Source of the DNA: Sporosarcina sp. FSL K6-3457
Lineage (GTDB): Bacteria > Bacillota > Bacilli > Bacillales_A > Planococcaceae
DNA: 64,000 nucleotides
Reading direction: 5' to 3'
Assembly: GCF_038007285.1 (NCBI RefSeq)
Contig: NZ_JBBOWX010000001.1
Location: forward strand, 3,985,501 to 4,049,500
The position numbers and the translations under genes were made by a program. This document shows, one piece after another, positions 18,063-26,261 of the stretch. The notes below the pieces were generated by a model. The model worked only from the letters and a program-made list of their open reading frames with translations, did no database searches and was not told the DNA's origin. Every line of letters starts with the position of its first letter. Positions within the stretch are counted from its first letter, which is position 1.

Positions 18063-18950
18063 ATGAAGAATATATCAATTTTATTTACACTGTTTGTATT
18101 ATTAATATTATTCTCTTGTGACGATAAAACAAAGGAATTGGTATTAAATGACAAATATTGCAAGGCCAATTGGGCAATCTGTTCTATATTAAACTCAAAG
18201 GCAATAAAAAATTCTTCTGACGAAAGAATTATAAAAATTGCTATTTTAGACAGTGGTATAAACGATAACCATTCGGCTTTAAAAGGATTAGTGAAAAGTA
18301 GTTACAATGCTATAAATGATTCATTAGAAACACAGGATTTCTTTGGGCATGGGACAGCCATTGCAGGAATTATTGCAGCCAAACCAAATAAAGAGAATGT
18401 CACGGGGATACTTTCTAACGTTCAATTATTTGATGTTCAGGTACTAGATGAAAAAGGTCGAGGAAAGATTGAGAGCGTTATAAAAGGTATACAGTGGAGT
18501 ATCGAACAAGATGTAGACATAATTAATATGAGCTTTGGGTTTCAAAATGATTCCGATTTATTAAAAGCTGCTATTAAAGAGGCATTGAATCAAGGCATTG
18601 TAATTGTTGCAGCAGCTGGAAATACTTTTGGATTATATACTGATTATCCAGCTAAATATGAAGGTGTATTATCTATTTCGGCAATCGATGTTCAATTACA
18701 ACATTATTCATTAGCTGCCACTGGAAAAATCGATTTTGTCGCACCTGGAGTGGATATACCAATACTAGGGGAAATAAATAATGAGCACATAGTCAGTGGA
18801 ACATCATTTGCAACTGCATATGCTACCTCAATTATTGCGTATCATCTCTCCAAATCTAGTAATTCAGATATTTTTTCTTCAGAAGTCATAGCTATAAAAA
18901 ATGTAGGTAATAAAAAATATAATGGGCACGGAATGTTATATATTCCGTAA
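18063..18950 (+). CDS. Lipoprotein subtilisin-like serine protease
   Basis: A 295-residue S8 protease. The N-terminus KNISILFTLFVLLILFSC is a lipoprotein signal, with lipobox Leu-Phe-Ser-Cys19, so the mature enzyme should be tethered outside the membrane. The catalytic triad is visible: Asp63 in IAILDSGIN, His96 in FGHGTAIAGI, Ser248 in SGTSFATAYA, with oxyanion Asn187 in AAAGN. There is almost no room for an inhibitor prodomain, unlike degradative subtilisins, which suggests a dedicated processing role. The ATG at 18063 has GAGGAAA about 11 nt upstream; an in-frame upstream start at 18033 is not supported. The stop is 10 bp before the next gene. Base composition is much more AT-rich than flanking genes, suggesting transfer. 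Confidence 0.85.
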   Translation: MKNISILFTLFVLLILFSCDDKTKELVLNDKYCKANWAICSILNSKAIKNSSDERIIKIAILDSGINDNHSALKGLVKSSYNAINDSLETQDFFGHGTAIAGIIAAKPNKENVTGILSNVQLFDVQVLDEKGRGKIESVIKGIQWSIEQDVDIINMSFGFQNDSDLLKAAIKEALNQGIVIVAAAGNTFGLYTDYPAKYEGVLSISAIDVQLQHYSLAATGKIDFVAPGVDIPILGEINNEHIVSGTSFATAYATSIIAYHLSKSSNSDIFSSEVIAIKNVGNKKYNGHGMLYIP

Positions 18951-18960
18951 AGGAGATATT

Positions 18961-19842
18961 ATGTTTAAAAAAACTTTATTGTATAGTATTATTTTTACTA
19001 TCATAGTAACTTACACATTACCAAGAGATGTATTTGCTCAAACTCCTTACATACAAGGAGATAAAACCAATCAAGATATTTTAGAGTTAATTAATTCTAC
19101 ACAAGAAGTTACACATATAAACTCTGATTCCGCAAATATTGTAGTTAAAGAAACAATTAGTGAAGAATTATCTGATGTTGTTGAAACAACTACAATAGTG
19201 ACAGAAAAAAATATTATCATTGAAACTACAATTGATGCGCCAGAATTAAATGCTGAAAGTACTTTATTATTTGATATGGAAAGTAACGAGTTCATTATGG
19301 ACTTTTCAACTGAGGATGAGAATGGCGAGTTAATTAATCAAACTTATAAAGTTTTCTTAACTAGCCTTTCAGAAGATGAATTTAAAGCTTTCCTTGTTAA
19401 TATGGACACAGGTGAAATACTCGAAGTGGATTCTGCAGAATTACAGGCATCTATTGTGCCTGTTGTAGCTATATTGGTTGGGTTTTTAGTACGCTCAGGT
19501 CTTAGTTGGATTATTAAAGAGTATGGAAAAACAGCCATTAAGTCCGTTGTAAAAGATGTAGCTAAAAAAATGGCCAAAAAATCGTTAGGTAAAGGTAGTA
19601 CTGGAAGACAAATAGCTAAAGATTTAGTTGAAGAATTATTTATGGATCATGTATTAGATGATCCATTAGATGGTGCTACAGAATTCACAGCTATGAAATT
19701 GAATGATTCTAGATGGCATCACAGTGACGGTTGGGTAAAAATGGAACGAAAATTAAAAACTAAAGAGGGACAGAATGTAGTAATACACTTTGTATTCAAT
19801 AAAAAAACAAAGAAATTTGATGACTTTAAATTTAAAGAATAA
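18961..19842 (+). CDS. Secreted SAR2788-type putative toxin
   Basis: A 293-residue protein with a signal peptide (1-26, cleavage after DVFA), an acidic Thr/Glu-rich region (about 50-160), a hydrophobic helix (about 164-185; VPVVAILVGFLVRSG), a basic helical stretch (about 188-225), and a compact C-terminal module (about 245-293) with WHHSDGW, VVIHFVFN and KKFDDFKF. This build and C-terminus recall the SAR2788 family of putative toxins named from Staphylococcus; that assignment is from memory. His252, His253 and His276 could serve catalysis or metal binding, but the activity is not known. AAAGGAG lies directly before the ATG at 18961. It sits between the subtilase and a small cytosolic protein gene, as expected for a processed toxin with an immunity partner. 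Confidence 0.7.
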   Translation: MFKKTLLYSIIFTIIVTYTLPRDVFAQTPYIQGDKTNQDILELINSTQEVTHINSDSANIVVKETISEELSDVVETTTIVTEKNIIIETTIDAPELNAESTLLFDMESNEFIMDFSTEDENGELINQTYKVFLTSLSEDEFKAFLVNMDTGEILEVDSAELQASIVPVVAILVGFLVRSGLSWIIKEYGKTAIKSVVKDVAKKMAKKSLGKGSTGRQIAKDLVEELFMDHVLDDPLDGATEFTAMKLNDSRWHHSDGWVKMERKLKTKEGQNVVIHFVFNKKTKKFDDFKFKE

Positions 19843-19852
19843 GGATGATTAT

Positions 19853-20200
19853 ATGCATAAATCTATCGCAGATATTCTTGAAAATTGGATTGAAAAAATA
19901 AACCAAGATGAATTCTATATTGCCAATTCATTTGATGTAATTATTAATGCAAAAAATAGCAGTGAAGCATTTGAATTTATTCCTTATATGATTGAGGCTA
20001 TTTTATTATCAGAAGATGATTTTATTACCTCTCAATTAATTTTTTATATGAATTGTTTATATGGAAAAGCTAATACGACGGAACTTCATCCATCTTTTAT
20101 ATCCAAAAGACAAGAACTCGAAAATCATATATCTAATATGTCGGGAAATAATTCTGTAAGAGAATATAATGAATTCAAAAGAGATTTACGTCTATATTAA
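19853..20200 (+). CDS. Small helical protein, probable immunity protein of the toxin cassette
   Basis: A 115-residue acidic, mostly helical, soluble protein without signal peptide or membrane segment (MHKSIADILENWIEKINQ at the start, then FEFIPYMIEAILLSEDDF). The family is not recognised. The ATG at 19853 has AAGGATG just upstream and starts 10 bp after the toxin stop codon, so the three genes form one tight unit. Size, acidity, cytosolic location and position directly after a secreted toxin match immunity proteins; the role is inferred from context only. The codon use is as AT-rich as the two genes before it. Confidence 0.6.
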   Translation: MHKSIADILENWIEKINQDEFYIANSFDVIINAKNSSEAFEFIPYMIEAILLSEDDFITSQLIFYMNCLYGKANTTELHPSFISKRQELENHISNMSGNNSVREYNEFKRDLRLY

Positions 20201-20340
20201 TTTGTTGATTTTTTTGCAAGTATCTACTTCTTAAACTTTTACTCTCTATTTTTAAATTCTCATTACAAATTAGCACGATATAAGTCCTTTCAGTTTAAGG
20301 AGTACGCTCTTTGTAAAGGATATTTTTAAAAAGTTCTTAA

Positions 20341-21154
20341 GCAATTTGAAGATGATGATGTCTGTATTGTGCAGGCGTCATCTTTTTTTAAGTTCCATTG
20401 AGCTCAATAATAATTGTAGTAGGTCATATAACTCTTAATCTCCAATGTTTTGCTGCCTCACTGTAATTTCATCTTAATGACAAAAAAACGATTTTTGTGG
20501 CTAGTTATATGTAAATTGATACTGATTTTCTAACGTCATTTTTATTTACCATGCGCCTTTTGAATGACGGTAGAATTGAAATACCTTCAAGATGATTTCT
20601 TTAACCGCTTCATCTGTGAGGTAACGATAGTATCCTGAATGAGATACCCTCACTAATTTCCGAAACTAGCACACCATTCGCTTTAAACAGCACTTTTCGA
20701 TGATGGTGTGTATCAATTAAAATTTTTGTTCCACTGTTATTTTTACCTTTCCTTCCTCACATCCTTTCCGCTAGCTCGATCTTTTTTAGTAGTGCATTCA
20801 CTACGCACAGAAGGGTATTTTATGCTTCCAATCTGGCATACTTTTCATCTGAGCTCGACTCACGCTCCATTGAACGTCCTTAATGATATTTATGTGGCCT
20901 TTTCATGCTCTTTCTTTGTAAGCTGTACGCCATCGTTTTAAAGCTGACTTAGGTTATTGAATCCCCACCATGTCAATATCGAACCCTGTATCTTCAAAAA
21001 TTTAGTAGGTATTTCTCTCCTTTCCGTATTCTTTAATGGCTGTTGCTTTGAATTCATCTGTATATGTAATCCCTTTTTTTACTAAAAACCTTTATACATA
21101 GGGATGTTTCTTTAGGACTCTTTGTTATTGATCAGTAAATAATTTCTTTGACAT
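20341..21154 (-). pseudogene. Decayed IS3-family (IS150-group) transposase, orfA and orfB
   Basis: From the ATG at 21154 the minus strand reads MSKKLFTDQ, then stop codons interrupt an orfA-like helix-turn-helix protein (KKGITYTDEFKATAIKEYGK, FEDTGFDIDMVGI, KSALKRWRTAYKE). Near the other end an orfB C-terminus is readable (IKSYMTYYN, then MTPAQYRHHHLQIA and stop at about 20341) with a frameshift in an A-run. Several stops and frameshifts show it is long dead. It directly follows the toxin cassette on the opposite strand. Confidence 0.8.
20354..20389 (+). terminator. Terminator-like hairpin downstream of the toxin cassette
   Basis: GATGATGTCTG (20354-20364) pairs fully, with wobbles, to CAGGCGTCATC (20372-20382) around a 7-nt loop and is followed by T7. 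It lies inside the antisense of the IS3 orfB remnant's last codons, so it may be fortuitous, but it would stop plus-strand transcription leaving the cassette. Confidence 0.55.
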
Positions 21155-21175
21155 AAGCTTCGCTCCGCACTTCAC

Positions 21176-21286
21176 CTATATATGTTGAACTAATGATTCT
21201 ATATAATCTCTAGCAAAGGCGCCTTACTGGGGTAGCCGGAGCGCCAAGCGTTGTTTAGTAGGATTCTTTATATCAACATATATAGT
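21176..21286. repeat. Small element with 13-bp perfect terminal inverted repeats
   Basis: CTATATATGTTGA at 21176-21188 is repeated inverted as TCAACATATATAG at 21274-21286, enclosing about 85 bp with a GC-rich GGCGCC...GGAGCGCC core. Similarity weakly continues inward. It looks like a MITE or an insertion-element end pair next to the decayed IS3 copy. No clear target duplication was seen. Confidence 0.5.
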
Positions 21287-21301
21287 TGTCATTTTTATTA
21301 T

Positions 21302-21351
21302 AAAAAAAGCACCCCATAAGTGAGACTTTTAAGTGTCTATCTTATAGGGTG
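21302..21351 (-). terminator. Terminator after the acyl-CoA ligase gene
   Basis: CACCC-CATAAG and CTTATAGGGTG pair at 21311-21351; the minus strand then runs into T7 (21302-21308). Confidence 0.85.
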
Positions 21352-21385
21352 AATTTTATTTATGGATTCAGAGTCCTGTTATCAT

Positions 21386-23008
21386 TTATACTTTCTGATA
21401 ATGCTCGTTCAACTTAGTACGCAGCGTAGCTTTCAGGAATTTACCGACTGATGTTTTCGGTATTTCATTTAAAAAGATGACATCATCTGGAACCCACCAT
21501 TTCGCAAATTGCCCTTCTAAATAGCTGAGTAGCAGCTGTTTTGTCTCCTCATCTGCAGTTTGTCCTTCATGTAAAACTACACAGGCAAGTGGGCGTTCCA
21601 ACCATTTTTCATGCGGCACTGCAATAACTGCCGCCTCGAAAACAGCATCATGTGTCATCAATGCATTTTCCAAGTCCACGGATGAAATCCATTCACCACC
21701 ACTCTTGATCAAGTCCTTTGTCCGATCTGTCAATTTAAGATAACCATTTTCCATCATCACCGCGATATCACCCGTATAGAGCCAACCATCTTTAAATGCC
21801 TCTTCCGTCCGCTCATCCTTATAATACTCACTAGCAATCCATGGTCCTCGAATGGCCAACTCTCCCATCGTTTTACCGTCCCAAGGTGCATCACCATTTT
21901 CATTAATGATACGGACTTCAAGACCCGGCATTGGCAACCCTTGCAGTGCACGAATATCGATTTTTTCATCCATTGTTAAATCATCCATTCCTGATGTATA
22001 GACAGATAGGCTGACTAGCGGTGATGTTTCTGTCATGCCATAGCCAACGATGAATGGGATACCCAGTTTTTCTTCGAATGCGCGAATCAAACCTTTTGGT
22101 GATGCTGAACCACCACATACGATAGCCCGGAGTGACGACAAGTCCCTTGGATTTTGCTCTTGTTCCTTCAGTACAGCCAGCCAAATTGTCGGTACTCCGG
22201 CAGTAATTGTTACTTTTTCCTGTTCAACCAAATCCAATAGTAATTTCGGATTCATACCAGGTCCAGGAAGAACTTGTGTTGTCCCAAAGAAAACAGCTGC
22301 AAATGGCATACCCCATGCATTGACGTGGAACATTGGTACGACAGGTAAGATGACATCCTGTTCCCGTAGCCCCATTGCATCCGCTAGACCTAGTGCGTAG
22401 CTATGCAACACTAAACCGCGATGCGTATAGACAACGCCTTTCGGATTACCCGTCGTCGCAGACGTATAGCACATGCCAGCAGGCGTATTTTCATCGAGAT
22501 CCTCAGGAAATACATAGTCATCTGACGCTGCTTCGAGCAATGCTTCATAAGAATGGACATTTTCTAATGATGTTTCTGGAATTTCTTTGCTATCTCCCAT
22601 AATGACATAGTGTTTCACTGTTTTGAGATAAGGAGCTAATTTTTCAAGATGCGGAAATAAATTATCATCTACAAGTAGAATTTCATCTTCCGCATGATTA
22701 ATCACGTACGCAATATGCTCTGGCGACAAGCGAATATTAATCATATGCAGGATTGCCCCTGTACATGGCACACCGAAATAAGCTTCCAAGTGACGATGAT
22801 GATTCCAGGCGAATGAACCAACTTTCGTTCCGTGCTGCATCCCAAGCTTCGTCAATGCATCTGCAAGCTTACGCGATCGTTTGGCAAAATCACGATAAGG
22901 AATACGGTGAATCGTATTTTCCGCTGTTCGTGAAATAATCAGCTTGTCCGGGAAAAATTGTTCTGCTCGTTTAACAAAGGACGATAATAAAAGCGGTGTT
23001 TGCATCAT
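21386..23008 (-). CDS. AMP-forming acyl-CoA ligase (medium/long-chain fatty-acid type)
   Basis: A 540-residue ANL-superfamily adenylating enzyme: P-loop-like YTSATTGNPKGVVYTH near residue 180, FHVNAWGMPF near 229, GYGMTETSP near 330, the YTGDIAVMMENGYLKLTDR hinge near 415, and the C-terminal KTSVGKFLKATLR with the catalytic Lys. It activates a fatty or aryl acid to the acyl-CoA via acyl-AMP; motif spacing resembles AlkK/medium-chain ligases. The start is the ATG at 23008 (MMQTPLLLSS), 8 nt after GGGAG; an ATG at 23029 precedes that site. It is a single gene with its own terminator. The exact chain-length specificity cannot be read. Confidence 0.87.
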   Translation of the reverse strand: MMQTPLLLSSFVKRAEQFFPDKLIISRTAENTIHRIPYRDFAKRSRKLADALTKLGMQHGTKVGSFAWNHHRHLEAYFGVPCTGAILHMINIRLSPEHIAYVINHAEDEILLVDDNLFPHLEKLAPYLKTVKHYVIMGDSKEIPETSLENVHSYEALLEAASDDYVFPEDLDENTPAGMCYTSATTGNPKGVVYTHRGLVLHSYALGLADAMGLREQDVILPVVPMFHVNAWGMPFAAVFFGTTQVLPGPGMNPKLLLDLVEQEKVTITAGVPTIWLAVLKEQEQNPRDLSSLRAIVCGGSASPKGLIRAFEEKLGIPFIVGYGMTETSPLVSLSVYTSGMDDLTMDEKIDIRALQGLPMPGLEVRIINENGDAPWDGKTMGELAIRGPWIASEYYKDERTEEAFKDGWLYTGDIAVMMENGYLKLTDRTKDLIKSGGEWISSVDLENALMTHDAVFEAAVIAVPHEKWLERPLACVVLHEGQTADEETKQLLLSYLEGQFAKWWVPDDVIFLNEIPKTSVGKFLKATLRTKLNEHYQKV

Positions 23009-23211
23009 AATAGCCATCTCCCTTTTCATCGAATGATAATATCAGCATTGCAACTCGCCTAACCATGAACTATACGTGTGCCCGACTCTAGTTATGCCTT
23101 TAAAATTTACTGAATAAAAAGATATTTCTATATTAACAGAATACATGAAAGCGATTACAATTTCCACAATCATGTTAAATTGTTTCTGTACTAGACGATA
23201 ATGGAACGCAC

Positions 23212-23305
23212 CCTAAATTCGCCGCGTCCTGCAGCAACAAGGAAGGAGGCAGTTCAATCCTTCCCCGGCGCATGACCTACATCCTGTAGGCCCCAAGTCT
23301 TAGTT
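23212..23305. repeat. Structured intergenic repeat upstream of liaI
   Basis: Within the 375-bp gap upstream of liaI, GGAAGGA/TCCTTCC (about 23240-23263) and CCTACA/TGTAGG (about 23277-23290) form two hairpins in an otherwise GC-rich block beginning CGCCGCGTCCTGCAG. A similar GGAAGGA...TCCTTCC hairpin occurs in the IS91-type miniature element at 48352-48376, suggesting related dispersed repeats. The link to that family is tentative. Confidence 0.35.
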
Positions 23306-23326
23306 GAATATCCGTTCCGCGCCCGT

Positions 23327-23354
23327 TTGGACAAACTGAAAAACGTTATAAGAT
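23327..23354 (+). promoter_or_regulatory. Putative promoter of the lia operon
   Basis: TTGGAC (23327-23332) and TAAGAT (23349-23354) are separated by 16 bp, about 30 bp before the liaI start. A LiaR-type operator was not identified with confidence. Confidence 0.45.
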
Positions 23355-23383
23355 AAAGCTACAAACGAAAGGAGGAACTACAA

Positions 23384-23734
23384 ATGAAAAAATTTGGTCT
23401 TGCAGTACTCGGTATTACAGCAGCAATTGTCGTCCTAGCAAATCTTGGATCACTTCTTGCCCTTGCCTTTTCCGCATTAATTGCCTATGCGGGGTTCCAC
23501 TACTATAGAAAAAGCGAATCTACATTCAAAAAATTGTTCTGGGGAGCTGTTCTACTTATCGGCTTATTCTCAGCGGTTTCGAATGTACCTGCCTTCATCG
23601 GCATCATCGCGCTTATCGGTGTTTTGTATGTGTGGCGTAGATGGAAAGGCACGGAAAGTAACAACATCATTACAAACGCTTCAGATGATCCATTCGTAAA
23701 CTTTGAACGTCAATGGAACGAAATCACAAAATAA
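23384..23734 (+). CDS. liaI: LiaI-like small membrane protein
   Basis: A 116-residue protein with two or three membrane helices (about 4-35 and 48-82) and a charged cytosolic tail (YVWRRWKGTESNN, FERQWNEITK). In B. subtilis LiaI is the membrane anchor for the phage-shock-type protein LiaH under antibiotic stress. AAAGGAGG precedes the ATG. The gene is 16 bp upstream of the PspA/LiaH gene and heads a five-gene liaIHFSR set. Sequence similarity among LiaI proteins is low, so the name rests mainly on position and topology. Confidence 0.8.
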   Translation: MKKFGLAVLGITAAIVVLANLGSLLALAFSALIAYAGFHYYRKSESTFKKLFWGAVLLIGLFSAVSNVPAFIGIIALIGVLYVWRRWKGTESNNIITNASDDPFVNFERQWNEITK

Positions 23735-23750
23735 TGAGGAGGAATTCACT

Positions 23751-24416
23751 ATGAACTCACTTTGGAACAGATTTAAATACTCCGTACAGGCGGATCTTCA
23801 CACAGTATTCGACAAAAAAGAAAGCAAAAACCCGATTGCGATGTTAAATCAATACATTCGCGAGGCAGAAAAACAAACAGAATCTATTGGAAAATTACTT
23901 GAACGTCAGAGTAAATTGAAAACAGCACTTGAAAAAGAACTAACGGAAGCCGAAAAAATGTCTGACAAACGTCGCAATCAGCTCGAATTGGCGCAAGCTG
24001 CTGGAGAAGAAGATCTTGTTGCATTTGCCGAAGAAGAGGTTGCCGCATATGACACACGTGCTGCGGAATTGGCGGAAAGCGTTACAGAAACGGCTTATGA
24101 ATTAATTTCGTTGGAGCGTAAATTCGAGGAAATGAAACATAAAGTGAAAGATATGAAAGTACGTCAGCTACAATTGATGGGCAAAGAGAATGTCACGCGT
24201 GCACATCATCGTATGGACCAAGTCATCTCCCCTGAAAATGCCGACAGCCGTGTAGCATCCGTCGGTGAAATGAAGCAATATATCGAGAACCTTGGTGGAA
24301 AAATTGAGCGCGAATACGAAACGTCTTCCATGGAACGCCGTCTGGAGTCACTCGTCAAAGTAGAAAGTGCTCCGATACTTGAAAAAAGTCCCGCAAAAGA
24401 AGTGGAAATTGTGTAA
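23751..24416 (+). CDS. liaH: LiaH, PspA/IM30-family protein
   Basis: A 221-residue coiled-coil protein (LWNRFKYSVQADLHTVFD at the N-terminus, then long heptad-rich helices from about residue 25 to 190) of the PspA/Vipp1/ESCRT-III-like family. These form large oligomers that protect the membrane when lipid-II-cycle antibiotics or other envelope stress strike. The ATG at 23751 has GAGGAGG just upstream. It is followed by a strong terminator at 24423-24449, which would reduce transcription into liaFSR, as in B. subtilis where liaIH is made in excess. Confidence 0.92.
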   Translation: MNSLWNRFKYSVQADLHTVFDKKESKNPIAMLNQYIREAEKQTESIGKLLERQSKLKTALEKELTEAEKMSDKRRNQLELAQAAGEEDLVAFAEEEVAAYDTRAAELAESVTETAYELISLERKFEEMKHKVKDMKVRQLQLMGKENVTRAHHRMDQVISPENADSRVASVGEMKQYIENLGGKIEREYETSSMERRLESLVKVESAPILEKSPAKEVEIV

Positions 24417-24422
24417 AATAGG

Positions 24423-24449
24423 GGAAGGCAGTCGTTGCCTTCCTTTTTT
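24423..24449 (+). terminator. Terminator/attenuator between liaH and liaF
   Basis: GGAAGGCA and TGCCTTCC form an 8-bp stem with a 5-nt loop followed by T6. Some read-through or a second promoter must serve liaFSR. Confidence 0.88.
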
Positions 24450-24516
24450 CTTACTGATAATCAAATCTACATATTCTCTATAAGTAAATCTGACACCAAA
24501 AAGGGGGAATCTCACT

Positions 24517-25218
24517 ATGAAACGTATCGATACAAATAGAATTACATTTTGGGTACTCGCCTTCCTACTGCTCATTTTTTGCGAAGCAGTACTTTTCCAT
24601 AATGGCAACATTGTGTTCGTCCTTTTTGGTGCCGGACTCCTTTATTATGGTTCACGTAAACGCTCGAAGTGGATGTTTCTGCTCGGCTTTTTCTTCATTG
24701 CTATGGCTCTTTTCACTTTATGGAGTCTACGTCTGGCCATTTTCGTATCGATTATCTATATACTTGTTCGCTTATGGAAAGGCGTTCCGTCAGAAGAAAT
24801 TATGCGGCCTCTTAAGGAATTCCAGAAAGAAACACCGAATGCCATCTGGAAAAATAAATTATTTTCTGTCCAGTCCTCTCCTTTTTCATCATATGAATGG
24901 GAAGATATCCATATCCAGGGCGTGTTTGGGGATTTGCACATTGATGTAACAGATACTGTGCTACCAAAAGGAACTTCTTTAATTTCCGTTAGGCAAGGTA
25001 TCGGCAAAATTAAAATTGACCTTCCCTATGAAATCCCGGTACGCATCCATTACACAACATTATTCGGTGATGCCCGGTTGTTCGATACCCATCGAAAACG
25101 GCTTATTAATGAGTCTCTTCACATGAAGGATAGTTATGAAGGAGTGCAGAAGGACAGTGCGGAGCTCATCATCACGCTCTCCACATGGGCTGGAGATGTC
25201 GAGGTGACGCGAAAATGA
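24517..25218 (+). CDS. liaF: LiaF, negative regulator of LiaRS
   Basis: A 233-residue protein with N-terminal membrane helices (about 8-90) and a C-terminal cell-wall-active-antibiotic-response domain (about 125-233; VFGDLHIDV, RQGIGKIKIDLPYEIP, LFGDARLFD, LSTWAGDVEV). LiaF keeps the LiaS kinase in check in the absence of envelope stress. AAGGGGG precedes the ATG. Its stop overlaps the liaS ATG as ATGA, a translational coupling typical of the liaFSR unit. Confidence 0.9.
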   Translation: MKRIDTNRITFWVLAFLLLIFCEAVLFHNGNIVFVLFGAGLLYYGSRKRSKWMFLLGFFFIAMALFTLWSLRLAIFVSIIYILVRLWKGVPSEEIMRPLKEFQKETPNAIWKNKLFSVQSSPFSSYEWEDIHIQGVFGDLHIDVTDTVLPKGTSLISVRQGIGKIKIDLPYEIPVRIHYTTLFGDARLFDTHRKRLINESLHMKDSYEGVQKDSAELIITLSTWAGDVEVTRK

Positions 25219-26261
25219 AAGCAGTTATAGGACGCGGTCTATTTCTTTCATTCCTTTTTACTAGTATTGCAGCAATTTATATCTACTTTCTTCTCGATTT
25301 ACCGTTAGATGAAAGTTGGTTCGCCTTTTACGAATTGCAGTTTGCCGACGTACCACTCGGTTGGTGGATTTTGAATACTACACTTTTGCTCGGCTGGGGA
25401 ATTGCCATTTGGACGAATTTTTTAGGGCGCACAAAAGAAAAAGCCATCGAGCAAAGATTATCCGGTTTGATTGACACAGAAAAAGATGATTATCCGAAAG
25501 AAAAATTTACGCCACGCATGGACCGGGCAATAGATACGGTATCAACGGTCATTCATACGCAGCGTAAAAGCTTACAGCGTATCACCGACGAGCGTGCAGA
25601 AGCGCAAGACCAGCTAATCCAAGAGCGCATTGTGCAAGAACGGCAGCGGCTTGCGCGTGAACTGCATGATTCCGTGTCACAGCAACTATTTGCCGCCTCC
25701 ATGCTGCTATCCGCGATTACGGAAAGTAATGACAATACAGAAACGCAAAGACCATTACTACAAGTAGAGCGCATGGTTCAGCAAGCTCAACTTGAAATGC
25801 GGGCATTGCTCCTTCATTTGCGACCTGCAGCATTGAATAATAAATCACTTGCTGAAGGGCTGGAAGAATTATTAGTGGAATTACGGGAAAAGGTCCTGTT
25901 TGATATTCGATTTCGCTTGGAGGAAGTGACGTTGTCAAAAGGTGCAGAGGATCATTTATTCCGAATCGCGCAGGAAACATTATCCAACACATTACGCCAC
26001 GCACAGGCAACTGAAGTCGATGTGTTATTCGTCGAACGTGATGGTCTGGCTATTTTCCGCGTGCAGGATAACGGGGTTGGATTTAAAGATAGTGATGGAA
26101 AAGGCGGTTCGTACGGCTTACAAAACGTCAAAGAGCGTGCCATTGAAATTGGTGGAACATGCAAAATCGTTTCCATCCCATCACAAGGAACGATTGTCGA
26201 AGTAAAATTGCCTGCACGGAAAGGTGAGGAAGTAAATGATCAAGATCTTATTAGTGGATGA
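25215..26261 (+). CDS. liaS: LiaS, sensor histidine kinase for envelope stress
   Basis: A 348-residue kinase with two N-terminal transmembrane helices and a very short extracellular loop (intramembrane-sensing type), a linker coiled coil, a HisKA_3 domain with His in ARELHDSVSQQLFA, and a HATPase_c domain (AQETLSNTLRHAQA, DNGVGF, GSYGLQNVKERA). It phosphorylates LiaR when LiaF inhibition is lifted. The ATG at 25215 overlaps the liaF stop; a frame extension to 25185 lies inside liaF. It overlaps liaR by 26 bp. Confidence 0.92.
   Translation: MKAVIGRGLFLSFLFTSIAAIYIYFLLDLPLDESWFAFYELQFADVPLGWWILNTTLLLGWGIAIWTNFLGRTKEKAIEQRLSGLIDTEKDDYPKEKFTPRMDRAIDTVSTVIHTQRKSLQRITDERAEAQDQLIQERIVQERQRLARELHDSVSQQLFAASMLLSAITESNDNTETQRPLLQVERMVQQAQLEMRALLLHLRPAALNNKSLAEGLEELLVELREKVLFDIRFRLEEVTLSKGAEDHLFRIAQETLSNTLRHAQATEVDVLFVERDGLAIFRVQDNGVGFKDSDGKGGSYGLQNVKERAIEIGGTCKIVSIPSQGTIVEVKLPARKGEEVNDQDLISG

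Noticed and set aside
20708..20941. 77-residue plus-strand frame downstream of the toxin cassette
   Set aside because: Antisense of the decayed IS3 orfA/orfB sequence; no start signals.
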